Assembly: GCF_000802235.1 (NCBI RefSeq)
Contig: NZ_JTDL01000123.1
Coordinates: 47,731-111,730 of the forward strand
DNA from: Sinomonas humi
GTDB taxonomy: Bacteria; Actinomycetota; Actinomycetes; Actinomycetales; Micrococcaceae
Length of the DNA stretch: 64,000 nt
Direction: 5' to 3'
In this document: positions 1 through 7,088 of the stretch, in pieces
How positions within the stretch are numbered: the first letter of the stretch is position 1
Layout: every line of letters starts with the position of its first letter
Program-made: the position numbers and the translations under genes
The notes under the pieces: generated by a model
Seen by the model: only the letters and a program-made list of their open reading frames with translations
Told to the model about the DNA's origin: nothing
Databases searched by the model: none

Positions 1-113
1 ACAACTGCCTGTGGCCCGTGCGAAGGCTTGGGCTCCTAGCTGCCGCTACTTCTGGCCGGCCCGCCTGCCGACTCCACCATCCGACGTGCTCGCCCCCACG
101 GAAACTGCTTAGC

Positions 114-266
114 TCAACCGCACCAGACATCTCCGGCGGAGAGGCGGGTGATCTGTGCTCGGGCCTGCTGCTCACTCAGGCCAACTTCGATGAGGGATGG
201 GATGAGCCATTCCTGTCGCTTCAGCGTCGCTAGGTCGGCCGCTCGTACGTAGAAATCAGGGTCCAT
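114..266 (-). CDS. small hypothetical protein, 50 aa
   Basis: The reading frame starts at an ATG at 266 with a GAGAGGAG ribosome binding site 4-5 nt upstream and ends with TGA at 114-116. The product begins MDPDFYVRAADLATLKRQEW and ends ...SAGDVWCG. It looks soluble and largely helical, with no signal peptide or membrane segment. I do not recognise a family. It lies downstream of, and in the same direction as, the sigma factor gene, separated by about 120 bp. The strong ribosome binding site is the main support; a conserved homologue would settle whether it is real. Confidence 0.5.
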   Translation of the reverse strand: MDPDFYVRAADLATLKRQEWLIPSLIEVGLSEQQARAQITRLSAGDVWCG

Positions 267-384
267 TCCGCTCCTCTCAGCACAGTTCACGGCTTAGCCG
301 GAAAGCCGGCCGCGAATGGGTGTACCGAGCAGCATGCCCAAGAACGGTCTCAAGCGCGTAGGGGCGAAAGACCCTATCGTCGCA

Positions 385-1125
385 TCAGGCGGCGACCTTC
401 CGACGCATGCGCTCGAGGAGCCTCTTGAGGAGCCGCGAGACCTGCATCTGGCTCACGCCCAGGATTTCTGCGATCTCGCTCTGGCTCATCTCCTCGACGA
501 AGCGCAGGTGGAGGAGGCGTCGCTCGTCCTCGGTGACCCCGTCCAGGGCGGCCGCCAGGAGCTGATGGGACTCGACTTCCTCGAAGCCGGGTTCGACGAC
601 GGAGAGCGCCCGCACGGAGGGGTCCGGCCGTGAATCCTCCTCGCTCGGAGGCTCGATCGAGAGCCCGACCATTGCGGCGTCGGCGAGCTGAGCCTCGGCG
701 ATCTTCTCTTCGGGGACTCCGGCTTCCTCTGCAAGCTCCGCCGCGCTCGGCTCACGCCCGAGTTCTTGGACGAGCTGACGGCGGGCAGCGTTCACTTCGA
801 GACGCAGTTCCTGGACGGACCGCGGGGGCCGGACGGCCCACGAATGGTCGCGGATGTAGCGCTTGATCGTTCCGGTGATCGTAGGAACTGCGTAAGGGAC
901 GAAGCCTTGCCCCGCGCCCTCGCGGTAGCGGCGGATCGCCACCATGAGCCCCAGTCGTGCCACCTGACGCAGATCCTCTGGATCGTGCCCCGGGTAGCGG
1001 TGCCGGTTCGCCAGTGCATCCGCTACACCCAGGTACTTGAGGGCCAGGTCTTCCTCGCCGTGCTCGCCCAGTTCGGGCTGCAGCTCGTCGGGTTCGTGTG
1101 CTGCTGGATCGTAGAGATCAGTCAT
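385..1125 (-). CDS. RNA polymerase sigma factor, SigB/SigF/SigG type
   Basis: This 246-aa protein is a complete group 3 sigma-70 factor that would direct RNA polymerase to alternative (stress-type) promoters. Region 2 spans roughly residues 30-100 (DPEDLRQVARLGLMVAIRRY, then YIRDHSWAVRPPRS), region 3 roughly 100-150 (ELGREPSAAELAEEAGVPEE), and region 4 is the C-terminal helix-turn-helix (MSQSEIAEILGVSQMQVSRL). The ATG at 1125 has an AGAAGG site about 8 nt upstream. No anti-sigma or anti-anti-sigma gene is adjacent, which is unusual for this family. Instead the gene is divergent from a TetR gene, and its promoter carries that regulator's presumed palindrome, so transcriptional repression may replace partner switching. 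The exact subgroup (B, F or G) cannot be fixed by eye. Confidence 0.93.
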   Translation of the reverse strand: MTDLYDPAAHEPDELQPELGEHGEEDLALKYLGVADALANRHRYPGHDPEDLRQVARLGLMVAIRRYREGAGQGFVPYAVPTITGTIKRYIRDHSWAVRPPRSVQELRLEVNAARRQLVQELGREPSAAELAEEAGVPEEKIAEAQLADAAMVGLSIEPPSEEDSRPDPSVRALSVVEPGFEEVESHQLLAAALDGVTEDERRLLHLRFVEEMSQSEIAEILGVSQMQVSRLLKRLLERMRRKVAA

Positions 1126-1156
1126 CGCCTTGCCCTTCTCGCGTTTATCCGTAAGT

Positions 1157-1176
1157 GAGACAGACGGGTCTGTCTC
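1157..1176. promoter_or_regulatory. palindromic operator O1 of the TetR/sigma module
   Basis: Nine-base arms GAGACAGAC and GTCTGTCTC flank a 2-bp centre. The site lies between the sigma gene promoter and its start codon, so bound repressor could block elongation. It shares the GACAGAC-N2-GTCTGTC core with four other sites in the first 7.1 kb. Confidence 0.75.
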
Positions 1177-1184
1177 CTCAACGA

Positions 1185-1215
1185 TTTATACAAGTAGACA
1201 GACAGGTCTGTCCAT
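1185..1215 (-). promoter_or_regulatory. sigma gene promoter with operator O2
   Basis: On the minus strand TGGACA (1210-1215) and TATAAA (1185-1190) are 19 bp apart and fit a -35/-10 pair for the sigma gene. The palindrome GACAGAC-N2-GTCTGTC (1197-1212) fills the spacer and touches the -35 box. The same layout, including the GTCTAC that follows the palindrome, recurs at 6647-6677 and 7042-7072. Confidence 0.65.
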
Positions 1216-1257
1216 AATCGCTGATTACGAAGTGGTAACGGAGTTTTGGAGAAAGGC

Positions 1258-1285
1258 AGACAGTACTGTCTACACGGGTTAGCAT
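1258..1285 (+). promoter_or_regulatory. tetR promoter with operator O3 and leaderless start
   Basis: The palindrome AGACAG-TA-CTGTCT (1258-1271) is followed by TAGCAT (1280-1285), a plausible -10 box ending 6 nt before the GTG start at 1292. No ribosome binding site is present, so the transcript probably begins at or next to the start codon. The operator would sit over the spacer and allow autorepression. Confidence 0.55.
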
Positions 1286-1291
1286 CGCTAT

Positions 1292-2026
1292 GTGGACGCC
1301 CGAGGTGAGACTCGCGCGACCGTGAGTCTCAGGCCCGGTGCGCGCGACAAGATTCTTGATACTTCGTACGAGCTCTTCGCTCGTCGCGGGATTCGCGACG
1401 TGGGCGTGGATGAGATCATCTCCCGCTCAGGAGTGGCGAAAGCTACCTTCTACCGACATTTCCCTTCGAAGGACGCTCTCGTCCTCGCCTATCTGGACCG
1501 CTGGTTCGTGGCGCGCAGTGCCGCAATCGAGGCGGCCACAGAGGGAATTGAGAGCACCGAAGAAGCGGTGCTCGCCGTGTTCGGCGTCCTGCACGACTGG
1601 TTCGAGCACGGAACGGCTGAGGCGAGTGCGTTCCTGCACGTCATGATCGAGATGGGGCCCGACCATCCGCTCGGCCAGGCAAGCATGGACTACCTCACGC
1701 GGACGCGCAAGCAGCTCGCGGACCTCGCGGAGGCCGCGGACCTGCGTGATCCAGAGGGGTTCGCCTGGTCCTGCCACATCCTGATCAAGGGTGCGATGGT
1801 GGCTGATTCCGAAGGGGACACAGAGGCCGCGGCTAGGGCCCTCACGATGGCGCGCCTCCTCGTCGAGGAACATCACGAGAAGAAGCCCTCCTCAGCCCCC
1901 CGCCGATTCACTGCCTGGACGGACCCCGAGGGGCTCAATCAGAACGTTGCGACGTCAGCGCCCCAGCGCGCGGCTACTTCGCGCGCCTCTACTCCGCAGC
2001 GAGCTCGCCGAGCCGGGTCACGGTAG
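1292..2026 (+). CDS. TetR family transcriptional repressor
   Basis: This 244-aa protein has a classic N-terminal TetR helix-turn-helix (about residues 20-65: ILDTSYELFARRG...VDEIISRSGVAKATFYRHF) and a ligand-binding helical domain. It is divergent from the sigma factor gene. Three copies of a GACAGAC-type palindrome lie between the two genes and two more lie in promoters at 6.65 and 7.05 kb, so it probably represses all of these and itself. The start is GTG, apparently leaderless. The last 45 or so residues are Ser/Arg/Ala-rich, look disordered, and overlap the convergent TetR gene by 38 bp, which suggests a late loss of an earlier stop codon. The ligand is unknown. Confidence 0.9.
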   Translation: MDARGETRATVSLRPGARDKILDTSYELFARRGIRDVGVDEIISRSGVAKATFYRHFPSKDALVLAYLDRWFVARSAAIEAATEGIESTEEAVLAVFGVLHDWFEHGTAEASAFLHVMIEMGPDHPLGQASMDYLTRTRKQLADLAEAADLRDPEGFAWSCHILIKGAMVADSEGDTEAAARALTMARLLVEEHHEKKPSSAPRRFTAWTDPEGLNQNVATSAPQRAATSRASTPQRARRAGSR

Positions 2027-2579
2027 CCCTCAGGTCTGCCGCGCTGGCCCTTCCGGGTCTGGTGGTGTACCCGCTGTCCGCGTGGAGGAAGAGCGCGGCG
2101 AACACAAGCGCCACGGCCAGATGGGCCCTCGTGGGCTCCGAGGTGCGCTGTTCGGCGAGCTGGATGACGTGCTTCCGCAGCCCTGACGTCCACTGATGGA
2201 GGGCGGCGAGGAGGTCGGGCTCGAGCCGGATGAGCTCCCGCACGCGGGGGAGGTCCTCATGGCCGCTCGAGACGCTCGTGATGAGCTCGCACAGCTCGTC
2301 GAGGAGAGGGCCCTTGCCCTCGAGGAATCGGCGTTCGTCTTCAGCGGTGATGGCGGTGGACGGTAGGCCCAGCGCTGCGGCGGCCTTGGAGGGGAAGTAG
2401 TTGAAGAAGGTCCGCTCCGAAATCGTCGCACTCGAGCAGATGTCTGCCACGGTCACGTGAGCGAGGCCGCGTTCGGTTGCGAGGGTGTACGCCGCCTCGT
2501 GGATGGCGCGCCAGGTCTGCTGCTTCTTTCGCTCGCGAAGAGAGCAGGTCTTGTCGGTGACGGACGGGTTCGTGGTCAC
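1989..2579 (-). CDS. TetR family regulator of the efflux operon
   Basis: This 196-aa protein has a typical TetR DNA-binding domain (WRAIHEAAYTLATERG...VADICSSATISERTFFNYF) and a short ligand-binding domain. The start is GTG at 2579. It lies 72 bp downstream of the DHA2 efflux pump gene on the same strand, so the two probably form an operon. The expected target is the palindrome upstream of the pump at 4841-4863, which would give drug-inducible autoregulation. Its 3' end overlaps the convergent tetR gene by 38 bp. It is not closely similar to that neighbour. Confidence 0.9.
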   Translation of the reverse strand: MTTNPSVTDKTCSLRERKKQQTWRAIHEAAYTLATERGLAHVTVADICSSATISERTFFNYFPSKAAAALGLPSTAITAEDERRFLEGKGPLLDELCELITSVSSGHEDLPRVRELIRLEPDLLAALHQWTSGLRKHVIQLAEQRTSEPTRAHLAVALVFAALFLHADSGYTTRPGRASAADLRATVTRLGELAAE

Positions 2580-2651
2580 GATGGTGGATCCTGGGGGTGA
2601 GAACGGAAGGCTCGGGGCCCCGCCTCGTGGACGAGGCCCCGAGCCGGGTGG

Positions 2652-4784
2652 CTACGGTCGGTGGACCCGGATAGGCCCGGTCGCCGGCGCTGCCTGCGCA
2701 CCAGCCTCCGCCGCGGCTGTGGCCATGTACACCTCGAGGTCCTCGGCGGTGCCCTGCTTGTCGGCCTGCTCCTGGAGCGCGGAGCGCTGGCGCAGCGGCG
2801 GCGTCTTGAAGAACCAGCTCAGGACGAACGCGAGCAGGATCACACCGAGGCCGACCCAGTAGATGCTCACGGCCGAGGAGTTGAAGCCCACCATGAACGG
2901 CCGCGTCAGGCGAGCGTCAGCACCCTTGAGGTAGGACGTATCCGACGTGCTCGACGACGACGAGGAGGAGGACTGCTTGGCATTCTTGAGCTCGTTGATC
3001 ATGGTCGGAACGACCTTGTCGACGACGGCGGTGCGCTGCGCCTGATTCGAGAAGTCGATGGCGAGGCGGCCGTCGACGACCGAAGCGCCAGCCTTCTGCG
3101 CTGCCACCGTGAGTGCCTGCTGCTCAGCGGCTGGCTTCGCAGCGGCGACCTGCTGGTCGATGATCGACGGCGCGGCAGCGGCGGGGATTGCGCCTGCTGA
3201 AACCTGCTGCTGCACGGCCGCCGTGACCTTCTGGGTGACAGCCTGATCGGCAGCCTGCTTTGCCGCCGTCGTGCCTTGATCAAGCCCGCTCTGGATCTGC
3301 GACTTCACCGGGGTGACGATCGGGTTCCAGATCTGCTGCATGACGCCGGCATTGGCGGGGTCGCTCGCGACGGACGGCGTGAGGGCCGCGTCGAGGGCGG
3401 TCGTGAGGTCTGCCTTGTTGGACATCGCGGTCGTGATGTTGGTCGGCATGAGCGCAAACAGGACCGAGAGGAGGACGGCGGTGCCGAGCGTACCGCCGAT
3501 CTGGCGGAAGAACGTCGCAGAGCTCGTGGCAACGCCCATGTCCTGCGGCGGCACCGAGTTCTGAGACGCGAGGGTCAGGGACTGCATGAGCTGGCCGAGG
3601 CCCAGACCGATGAGGAACATCGCGATCATGAGGAACCACAGCGGCTTGTCGATGGTCATGAAGGTCAGGACCAGGTAGCCGCAGGCCGTGACGAACGTGC
3701 CCGTGATCGGGAAGATGCGGTACTTGCCCGTGCGGGCCACGATCTGGCCGGAGACGATCGAGGCGATCATGAGGCCGCCCACCATGGGCAGCGTGGCGAA
3801 GCCGGATTCCGTCGGAGTCAGGCCGGTCACGAGCTGGAGGTACAGCGGCAGAGTCAGCATGGCGCCGAACATCGCGAAGCCGACGAGGAAGCCAAGGACA
3901 GTGGCCATGGAGAACGTGCCGGAGTGGAACAGGCGGAGCGGGATGATCGCGTTGGTCCCCATTGCACGCTCGATGAAGATGAACGAGACGAGCCCGACGA
4001 GTCCGATGACGTAGCACGTGATGGAGGCGGCGGACGTCCAGCCCCAGTCGCGGCCAGACTCGGCGACGAGGAGGAGCGGAACGAGCGTTGCGATGACTGC
4101 GGTGGCGCCCCACCAGTCGATGCGGGACTTGGACGAGTCGTGGAACTTCGGCAGGTGCAGGAACGCGAGGACCATGCCGAGCGCGATGAGGCCGATCGGG
4201 ACGTTCACGAGGAACACCCAGCGCCAGCCGGAGATGAAGAGGATCTGGCTCGCGCCCGAGAAGATGCCGCCAACAAGCGGGCCGACGACCGAGGACACGG
4301 CGAAGACGGCGAGGAAGTACCCCTGGTACTTGGCGCGTTCGCGCGGGGCGAGGATGTCGCCCATGATCGCGAGCGGCAGCGACATGAGGGCGCCGGCGCC
4401 GATGCCCTGGAACGCGCGGAATCCCGCGAGCATGAGCATCGAGGTCGAGAAGGACGACATCAGCGAGCCGAGGATGAAGACGCCGAGACCGAAGATGTAG
4501 AGCGGGCGGCGGCCGAAGAGGTCAGAGAGCTTGCCGTAGATCGGAGTCGCGATAGTCGAGGTGATCAGGTAGGCGGTCGTCACCCACGCCTGCTGATCGA
4601 GGCCGTGCAGGTCGTCGCCGATGGTCCGGATCGCCGTGCCGACAATGGTCTGGTCCAGCGAGGAGAGGAACATTCCGGCCATGAGGCCGTAGATGACAAG
4701 AAGGATCTGACGGTGGGTCATCACCGGGTTCGGGTGAGCGGCGCTACCGGCATTTGATCCGGGGCTCGCTGCTGCGTTGGACAT
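2652..4784 (-). CDS. DHA2 family MFS drug efflux transporter
   Basis: This 710-aa membrane protein is a proton-coupled multidrug exporter of the EmrB/QacA (14-helix) type. Visible signatures are motif D1 near residue 45 (LDQTIVGTAIRTIG), motif A (GKLSDLFGRRPLYIFG) and the antiporter motif C (AVSSVVGPLVGG). Between the last two membrane helices, about residues 445-635, it carries an Ala/Gln-rich extracytoplasmic segment ending in a run of serines, which makes it some 190 residues longer than standard family members. Translation starts at ATG 4784 after an AGGAGG-like site. A TetR gene lies directly downstream and a TetR-type palindrome upstream. Substrates cannot be read from the sequence. Confidence 0.93.
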   Translation of the reverse strand: MSNAAASPGSNAGSAAHPNPVMTHRQILLVIYGLMAGMFLSSLDQTIVGTAIRTIGDDLHGLDQQAWVTTAYLITSTIATPIYGKLSDLFGRRPLYIFGLGVFILGSLMSSFSTSMLMLAGFRAFQGIGAGALMSLPLAIMGDILAPRERAKYQGYFLAVFAVSSVVGPLVGGIFSGASQILFISGWRWVFLVNVPIGLIALGMVLAFLHLPKFHDSSKSRIDWWGATAVIATLVPLLLVAESGRDWGWTSAASITCYVIGLVGLVSFIFIERAMGTNAIIPLRLFHSGTFSMATVLGFLVGFAMFGAMLTLPLYLQLVTGLTPTESGFATLPMVGGLMIASIVSGQIVARTGKYRIFPITGTFVTACGYLVLTFMTIDKPLWFLMIAMFLIGLGLGQLMQSLTLASQNSVPPQDMGVATSSATFFRQIGGTLGTAVLLSVLFALMPTNITTAMSNKADLTTALDAALTPSVASDPANAGVMQQIWNPIVTPVKSQIQSGLDQGTTAAKQAADQAVTQKVTAAVQQQVSAGAIPAAAAPSIIDQQVAAAKPAAEQQALTVAAQKAGASVVDGRLAIDFSNQAQRTAVVDKVVPTMINELKNAKQSSSSSSSSTSDTSYLKGADARLTRPFMVGFNSSAVSIYWVGLGVILLAFVLSWFFKTPPLRQRSALQEQADKQGTAEDLEVYMATAAAEAGAQAAPATGPIRVHRP

Positions 4785-4840
4785 GGAGGAAAATCCGAAT
4801 CTCTCAAGGGGGACGATTCAAGGCGCCGCGAACGCGGCTG

Positions 4841-4863
4841 AAACTTGCAGACTCTGCAAGTTT
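4841..4863. promoter_or_regulatory. TetR-type operator upstream of the efflux gene
   Basis: A perfect inverted repeat with 10-bp arms (AAACTTGCAG and CTGCAAGTTT) around ACT. A further half-site CTGCAA follows at 4871-4876. It lies 57-79 bp before the efflux start codon and is the natural target of the TetR encoded downstream of the pump. Confidence 0.75.
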
Positions 4864-4989
4864 ACACACTCTGCAACCAAGGCGCCACTCGAACATTCGA
4901 CCCCCACCAACTACCCTCCGTCCGCCCGTTCACTCCATCTCCCTCCGCTTCCCCGGGCACAGCCAGCCACCCCTGTTAGCCTGTGCCGA

Positions 4990-5991
4990 ATGCGAACCGT
5001 ACAGATTTCCTCTCCCGGTGCATCCTTCGAAACCGTCGAGCGCGAGCTGCCCGAGGTTCCCCGCGGTCACGTCCTCGTGCGCGTCGCCGCCTGCGGCATC
5101 TGTCATAGCGACGGGATGGCAGCCGCTGGGCTGGCTTCCTCGTACCCCCGGGTGCCCGGCCATGAAGTGGCTGGGACTGTCGAGTCGGTGGGCGAGGGCG
5201 TCGTCCAGTGGGCGGAAGGGCAGCGGGTCGGCGTCGGCTGGTTCGGGGGAGCCTGCTTCGTCTGCGATTCCTGCCGGCAGGGCGACTTCATCTCTTGCCG
5301 TTCTCTCAGGGTCACCGGTCTTTCGTTCGACGGCGGATACGCCGACTACGTCCTGGCCCCCGCCGACGCGCTCGCGGCTATCCCGGACGCACTCTCGGAT
5401 GCCGAGGCCGCGCCCCTCATGTGCGCGGGGGTGACCACCTTCAACGGGCTGCGCAACAGCGGCGCCCGCGCGGGCGACGTCGTCGCCGTCCTCGGTCTCG
5501 GAGGCCTCGGGCACCTTGGGGTCCAGTTCGCGAGCCGCATGGGGTTTGAGACGGTGGCGATCGCGCGCGGGGCAGAGAAGGAGCCGTTTGCCCGCGAGCT
5601 TGGCGCTCACCACTACATCGACAGCACGACGGCGGACGTCGCGGCCGAACTTCGCGAGCTCGGCGGAGCGAGTGTCGTGCTCGCCACCGTGACAGACGCC
5701 CACGCCATGGCCGTGACCGTGCCTGGCCTCGCGCCCCGCGGGCGTCTTGTGGTCCTTGGAGTCCCGCATGAGCCCCTGCCCATTACTGCCGGCGACATCG
5801 TAGGCGGGAGCCGGCTCGTTGCTGGCCATGCCTCGGGGAGTGCCAAGGACTCCGAGGACACGCTCCGCTTCGCGGCACTCACCGGAGTGCGCCCCCTCAT
5901 CGAGACGTATCCGTTGGAAAAGGCGAGTGACGGGTTCGAGCGGATGATGTCTGGCAAGGCGCGCTTCCGAGTCGTTCTGACTGCCGACTGA
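4990..5991 (+). CDS. zinc-dependent alcohol dehydrogenase (MDR family)
   Basis: This 333-aa enzyme would oxidise alcohols or reduce aldehydes with NAD(P). Catalytic zinc ligands are Cys35 (CGICHSD) and His58-Glu59 (GHEVAG). The structural zinc loop has Cys89, Cys92, Cys95 and Cys103. The Rossmann motif is GLGGLGHLG. The open frame extends upstream to 4777, but homology begins at ATG 4990. There is no ribosome binding site there; TAGCCT at 4977-4982, 7 nt before the ATG, could be the -10 box of a leaderless transcript. It is divergent from the efflux gene. The physiological substrate is unknown. Confidence 0.88.
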   Translation: MRTVQISSPGASFETVERELPEVPRGHVLVRVAACGICHSDGMAAAGLASSYPRVPGHEVAGTVESVGEGVVQWAEGQRVGVGWFGGACFVCDSCRQGDFISCRSLRVTGLSFDGGYADYVLAPADALAAIPDALSDAEAAPLMCAGVTTFNGLRNSGARAGDVVAVLGLGGLGHLGVQFASRMGFETVAIARGAEKEPFARELGAHHYIDSTTADVAAELRELGGASVVLATVTDAHAMAVTVPGLAPRGRLVVLGVPHEPLPITAGDIVGGSRLVAGHASGSAKDSEDTLRFAALTGVRPLIETYPLEKASDGFERMMSGKARFRVVLTAD

Positions 5992-6003
5992 GTCGAGGCG
6001 CTT

Positions 6004-6028
6004 GATTCACTGGGAGCGGGCTGGGTAA
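6004..6028 (+). promoter_or_regulatory. candidate SigB/F-type promoter
   Basis: GATT (6004-6007), a 15-bp spacer and GGGTAA (6023-6028) resemble the GTTT-N14-16-GGGTAT consensus of actinobacterial stress sigma factors. The predicted transcript would start near 6035, just before the ribosome binding site of the gene at 6055. A second copy of the pattern faces the other way at 6617-6641. Confidence 0.4.
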
Positions 6029-6054
6029 GCCATTGGGAAAGGAGGTACGTCAAC

Positions 6055-6303
6055 GTGCCAGAGTTTCATTTGACCGTTCTCCGCACAACGGGTTCGGCTC
6101 GAGAAAAGACACCCGCCCCGGAGATCACCTTCATGGCGAGGGATCTCTCCTCCGCGAAGACGCTCGCGGAGTGCATCATCAAGCAAGACCGGTTCAAGGG
6201 GCCCGCCGCAGACGAGGCGACGCTCGTGGGGCCGGCCTCAGCGCCCGCTTCCAGATGGACGAGCAGTTCCGGCTGGGATGAGGCGCTTGAGCCAGTGACT
6301 TGA
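6055..6303 (+). CDS. hypothetical protein, 82 aa
   Basis: The start is GTG at 6055, preceded by a near-perfect AAAGGAGGT ribosome binding site, which is the strongest support that the gene is real. The product begins MPEFHLTVLRTTGSA and contains a short hydrophilic helix (SSAKTLAECIIKQDRF) followed by a Ser/Pro/Ala-rich tail. There is no signal peptide or membrane segment and I recognise no family. A stress-sigma-like promoter lies just upstream and a strong bidirectional terminator just downstream, so it is a single-gene unit possibly under the nearby sigma factor. Confidence 0.6.
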   Translation: MPEFHLTVLRTTGSAREKTPAPEITFMARDLSSAKTLAECIIKQDRFKGPAADEATLVGPASAPASRWTSSSGWDEALEPVT

Positions 6304-6333
6304 CGCTCCTGAAGAGGGCACGAGGCGCTGCCG

Positions 6334-6378
6334 AAGAATCTCGGGTGATAGCAATTCCTGCTATCGCCTGAGATTCTT
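6334..6378. terminator. bidirectional intrinsic terminator
   Basis: A 20-base arm (6334-6353, beginning AAGAATCTC) pairs with 6359-6378 (ending GAGATTCTT) around the 5-nt loop ATTCC; the only imperfections are two positions that can form G-U pairs in one direction. It sits between convergent genes 6055-6303 and 6398-6577 and can serve both. Confidence 0.8.
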
Positions 6379-6397
6379 TGGCCCGAAGTGGGACGTC

Positions 6398-6577
6398 TCA
6401 GCCTGGAAGCGGGACGTCGGGGGCGTCGTCGTCGCCCCCGTAGGCTTCTTTCTCCAGTTCCTCGGCCCGTTCCGGATCCTTCTCGGGAGCGATGCTGCGC
6501 TTCTCCTGCTGGGGCTCGGGCGCTTGGTCTTCCGCGCGTTCGAGATCGTCATCGGGCTGATCGATAGGTGCCGTCAC
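6398..6577 (-). CDS. small acidic hypothetical protein, 59 aa
   Basis: The frame starts at GTG 6577 after a GGAAGGAGAG ribosome binding site and ends with TGA at 6398-6400. The protein begins MTAPIDQPDDDLERAEDQ, is dominated by Asp, Glu, Gln and Pro, and ends ...DDDAPDVPLPG. It should be intrinsically disordered and cytosolic, like many small stress-linked proteins of this group. A candidate SigB/F-type promoter lies upstream on the same strand. It ends at the shared terminator at 6334-6378. The function is unknown. Confidence 0.6.
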   Translation of the reverse strand: MTAPIDQPDDDLERAEDQAPEPQQEKRSIAPEKDPERAEELEKEAYGGDDDAPDVPLPG

Positions 6578-6616
6578 GGCCCTCTCCTTCCCCTTCGGTT
6601 TTCGGACGCCGTTAAC

Positions 6617-6641
6617 CTACCCGCGCGTTGGAAGCCGAATC
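6617..6641 (-). promoter_or_regulatory. candidate SigB/F-type promoter (minus strand)
   Basis: On the minus strand GATT (6638-6641), 15 bp and GGGTAG (6617-6622) match the pattern at 6004-6028. It precedes the 59-aa acidic protein gene by about 40 bp. Confidence 0.4.
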
Positions 6642-6646
6642 GAACT

Positions 6647-6677
6647 CTGGACAGAACGGTCTGTCTACTCCTAGCGT
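6647..6677 (+). promoter_or_regulatory. promoter with operator O4
   Basis: CTGGAC (6647-6652) and TAGCGT (6672-6677) are 19 bp apart. The palindrome GACAGAA-CG-GTCTGTC (6650-6665, one mismatch between arms) spans the -35 box and spacer, exactly as at the sigma gene and at 7042-7072. It drives the truncated sigma-like gene at 6721. Confidence 0.65.
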
Positions 6678-6720
6678 GACGAATATGCGGGGCTTCCAGC
6701 CCTGCCGAGAGGAGTCAGCC

Positions 6721-7032
6721 ATGGAGGAGAGCGCATTCTGTGCCGGAGCCCTGGAAGCTGGCCCGCCAGAGGAAGCTTGTCCCGACACCGTCGTTGAGGC
6801 GGCAGCGGCAGGGCAGTTCGCCATCGAGTGTTACCGCGATCGGGCTTGGGCCAGTTGCCCACCCCGGAGCCTTGTGGCCATCCGGCTCCAGGCGCAGGAT
6901 CTCCGGGGCGTGCTCCTGCAGATTTTGGGCCGCGAGCCGACGATCGAAGAGGTCGCAGACGCCCTGCGCGTGGAGGGAGAGGCTGCTCAAGTCGAGGCGG
7001 TTGGCCTGCCGGCTCCGGCTTCCATTGGGTAG
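6721..7032 (+). CDS. sigma-factor fragment protein (end of region 2 plus region 3)
   Basis: The 103-aa product aligns with the middle of the sigma factor encoded at 385-1125: CYRDRAWASCPPRS against YIRDHSWAVRPPRS, followed by ILGREPTIEEVADALRVEGE against ELGREPSAAELAEEAGVPEE. It lacks regions 2.1-2.3, which bind core polymerase and the -10 box, and region 4. A good GAGAGGAG site precedes ATG 6721; an in-frame ATG at 6685 has none. Its promoter carries the same operator as the full-length sigma gene. It may be a regulatory decoy or a decaying duplicate; the intact start, ribosome binding site and operator favour expression. Confidence 0.7.
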   Translation: MEESAFCAGALEAGPPEEACPDTVVEAAAAGQFAIECYRDRAWASCPPRSLVAIRLQAQDLRGVLLQILGREPTIEEVADALRVEGEAAQVEAVGLPAPASIG

Positions 7033-7041
7033 CGCGTGGAA

Positions 7042-7072
7042 TTGGACAGACTGGTCTGTCTACTTCTAGCAT
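7042..7072 (+). promoter_or_regulatory. promoter with operator O5
   Basis: TTGGAC (7042-7047) and TAGCAT (7067-7072) are 19 bp apart. The perfect palindrome GACAGAC-TG-GTCTGTC lies at 7045-7060. The sequence from the palindrome through TCTAC and on to TAGC closely matches the promoter at 6647. Confidence 0.68.
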
Positions 7073-7088
7073 TCTTGGCGTGTTGAAT

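Noticed and set aside
3276..4757. 493-codon plus-strand frame opposite the efflux gene
   Set aside because: Antisense shadow of a clear 14-helix transporter; translation is Arg/Asp/Glu-rich without a family.
6361..6552. 63-codon minus-strand frame
   Set aside because: Out of frame with the better-supported 59-aa acidic protein at 6398-6577 and partly inside the terminator.
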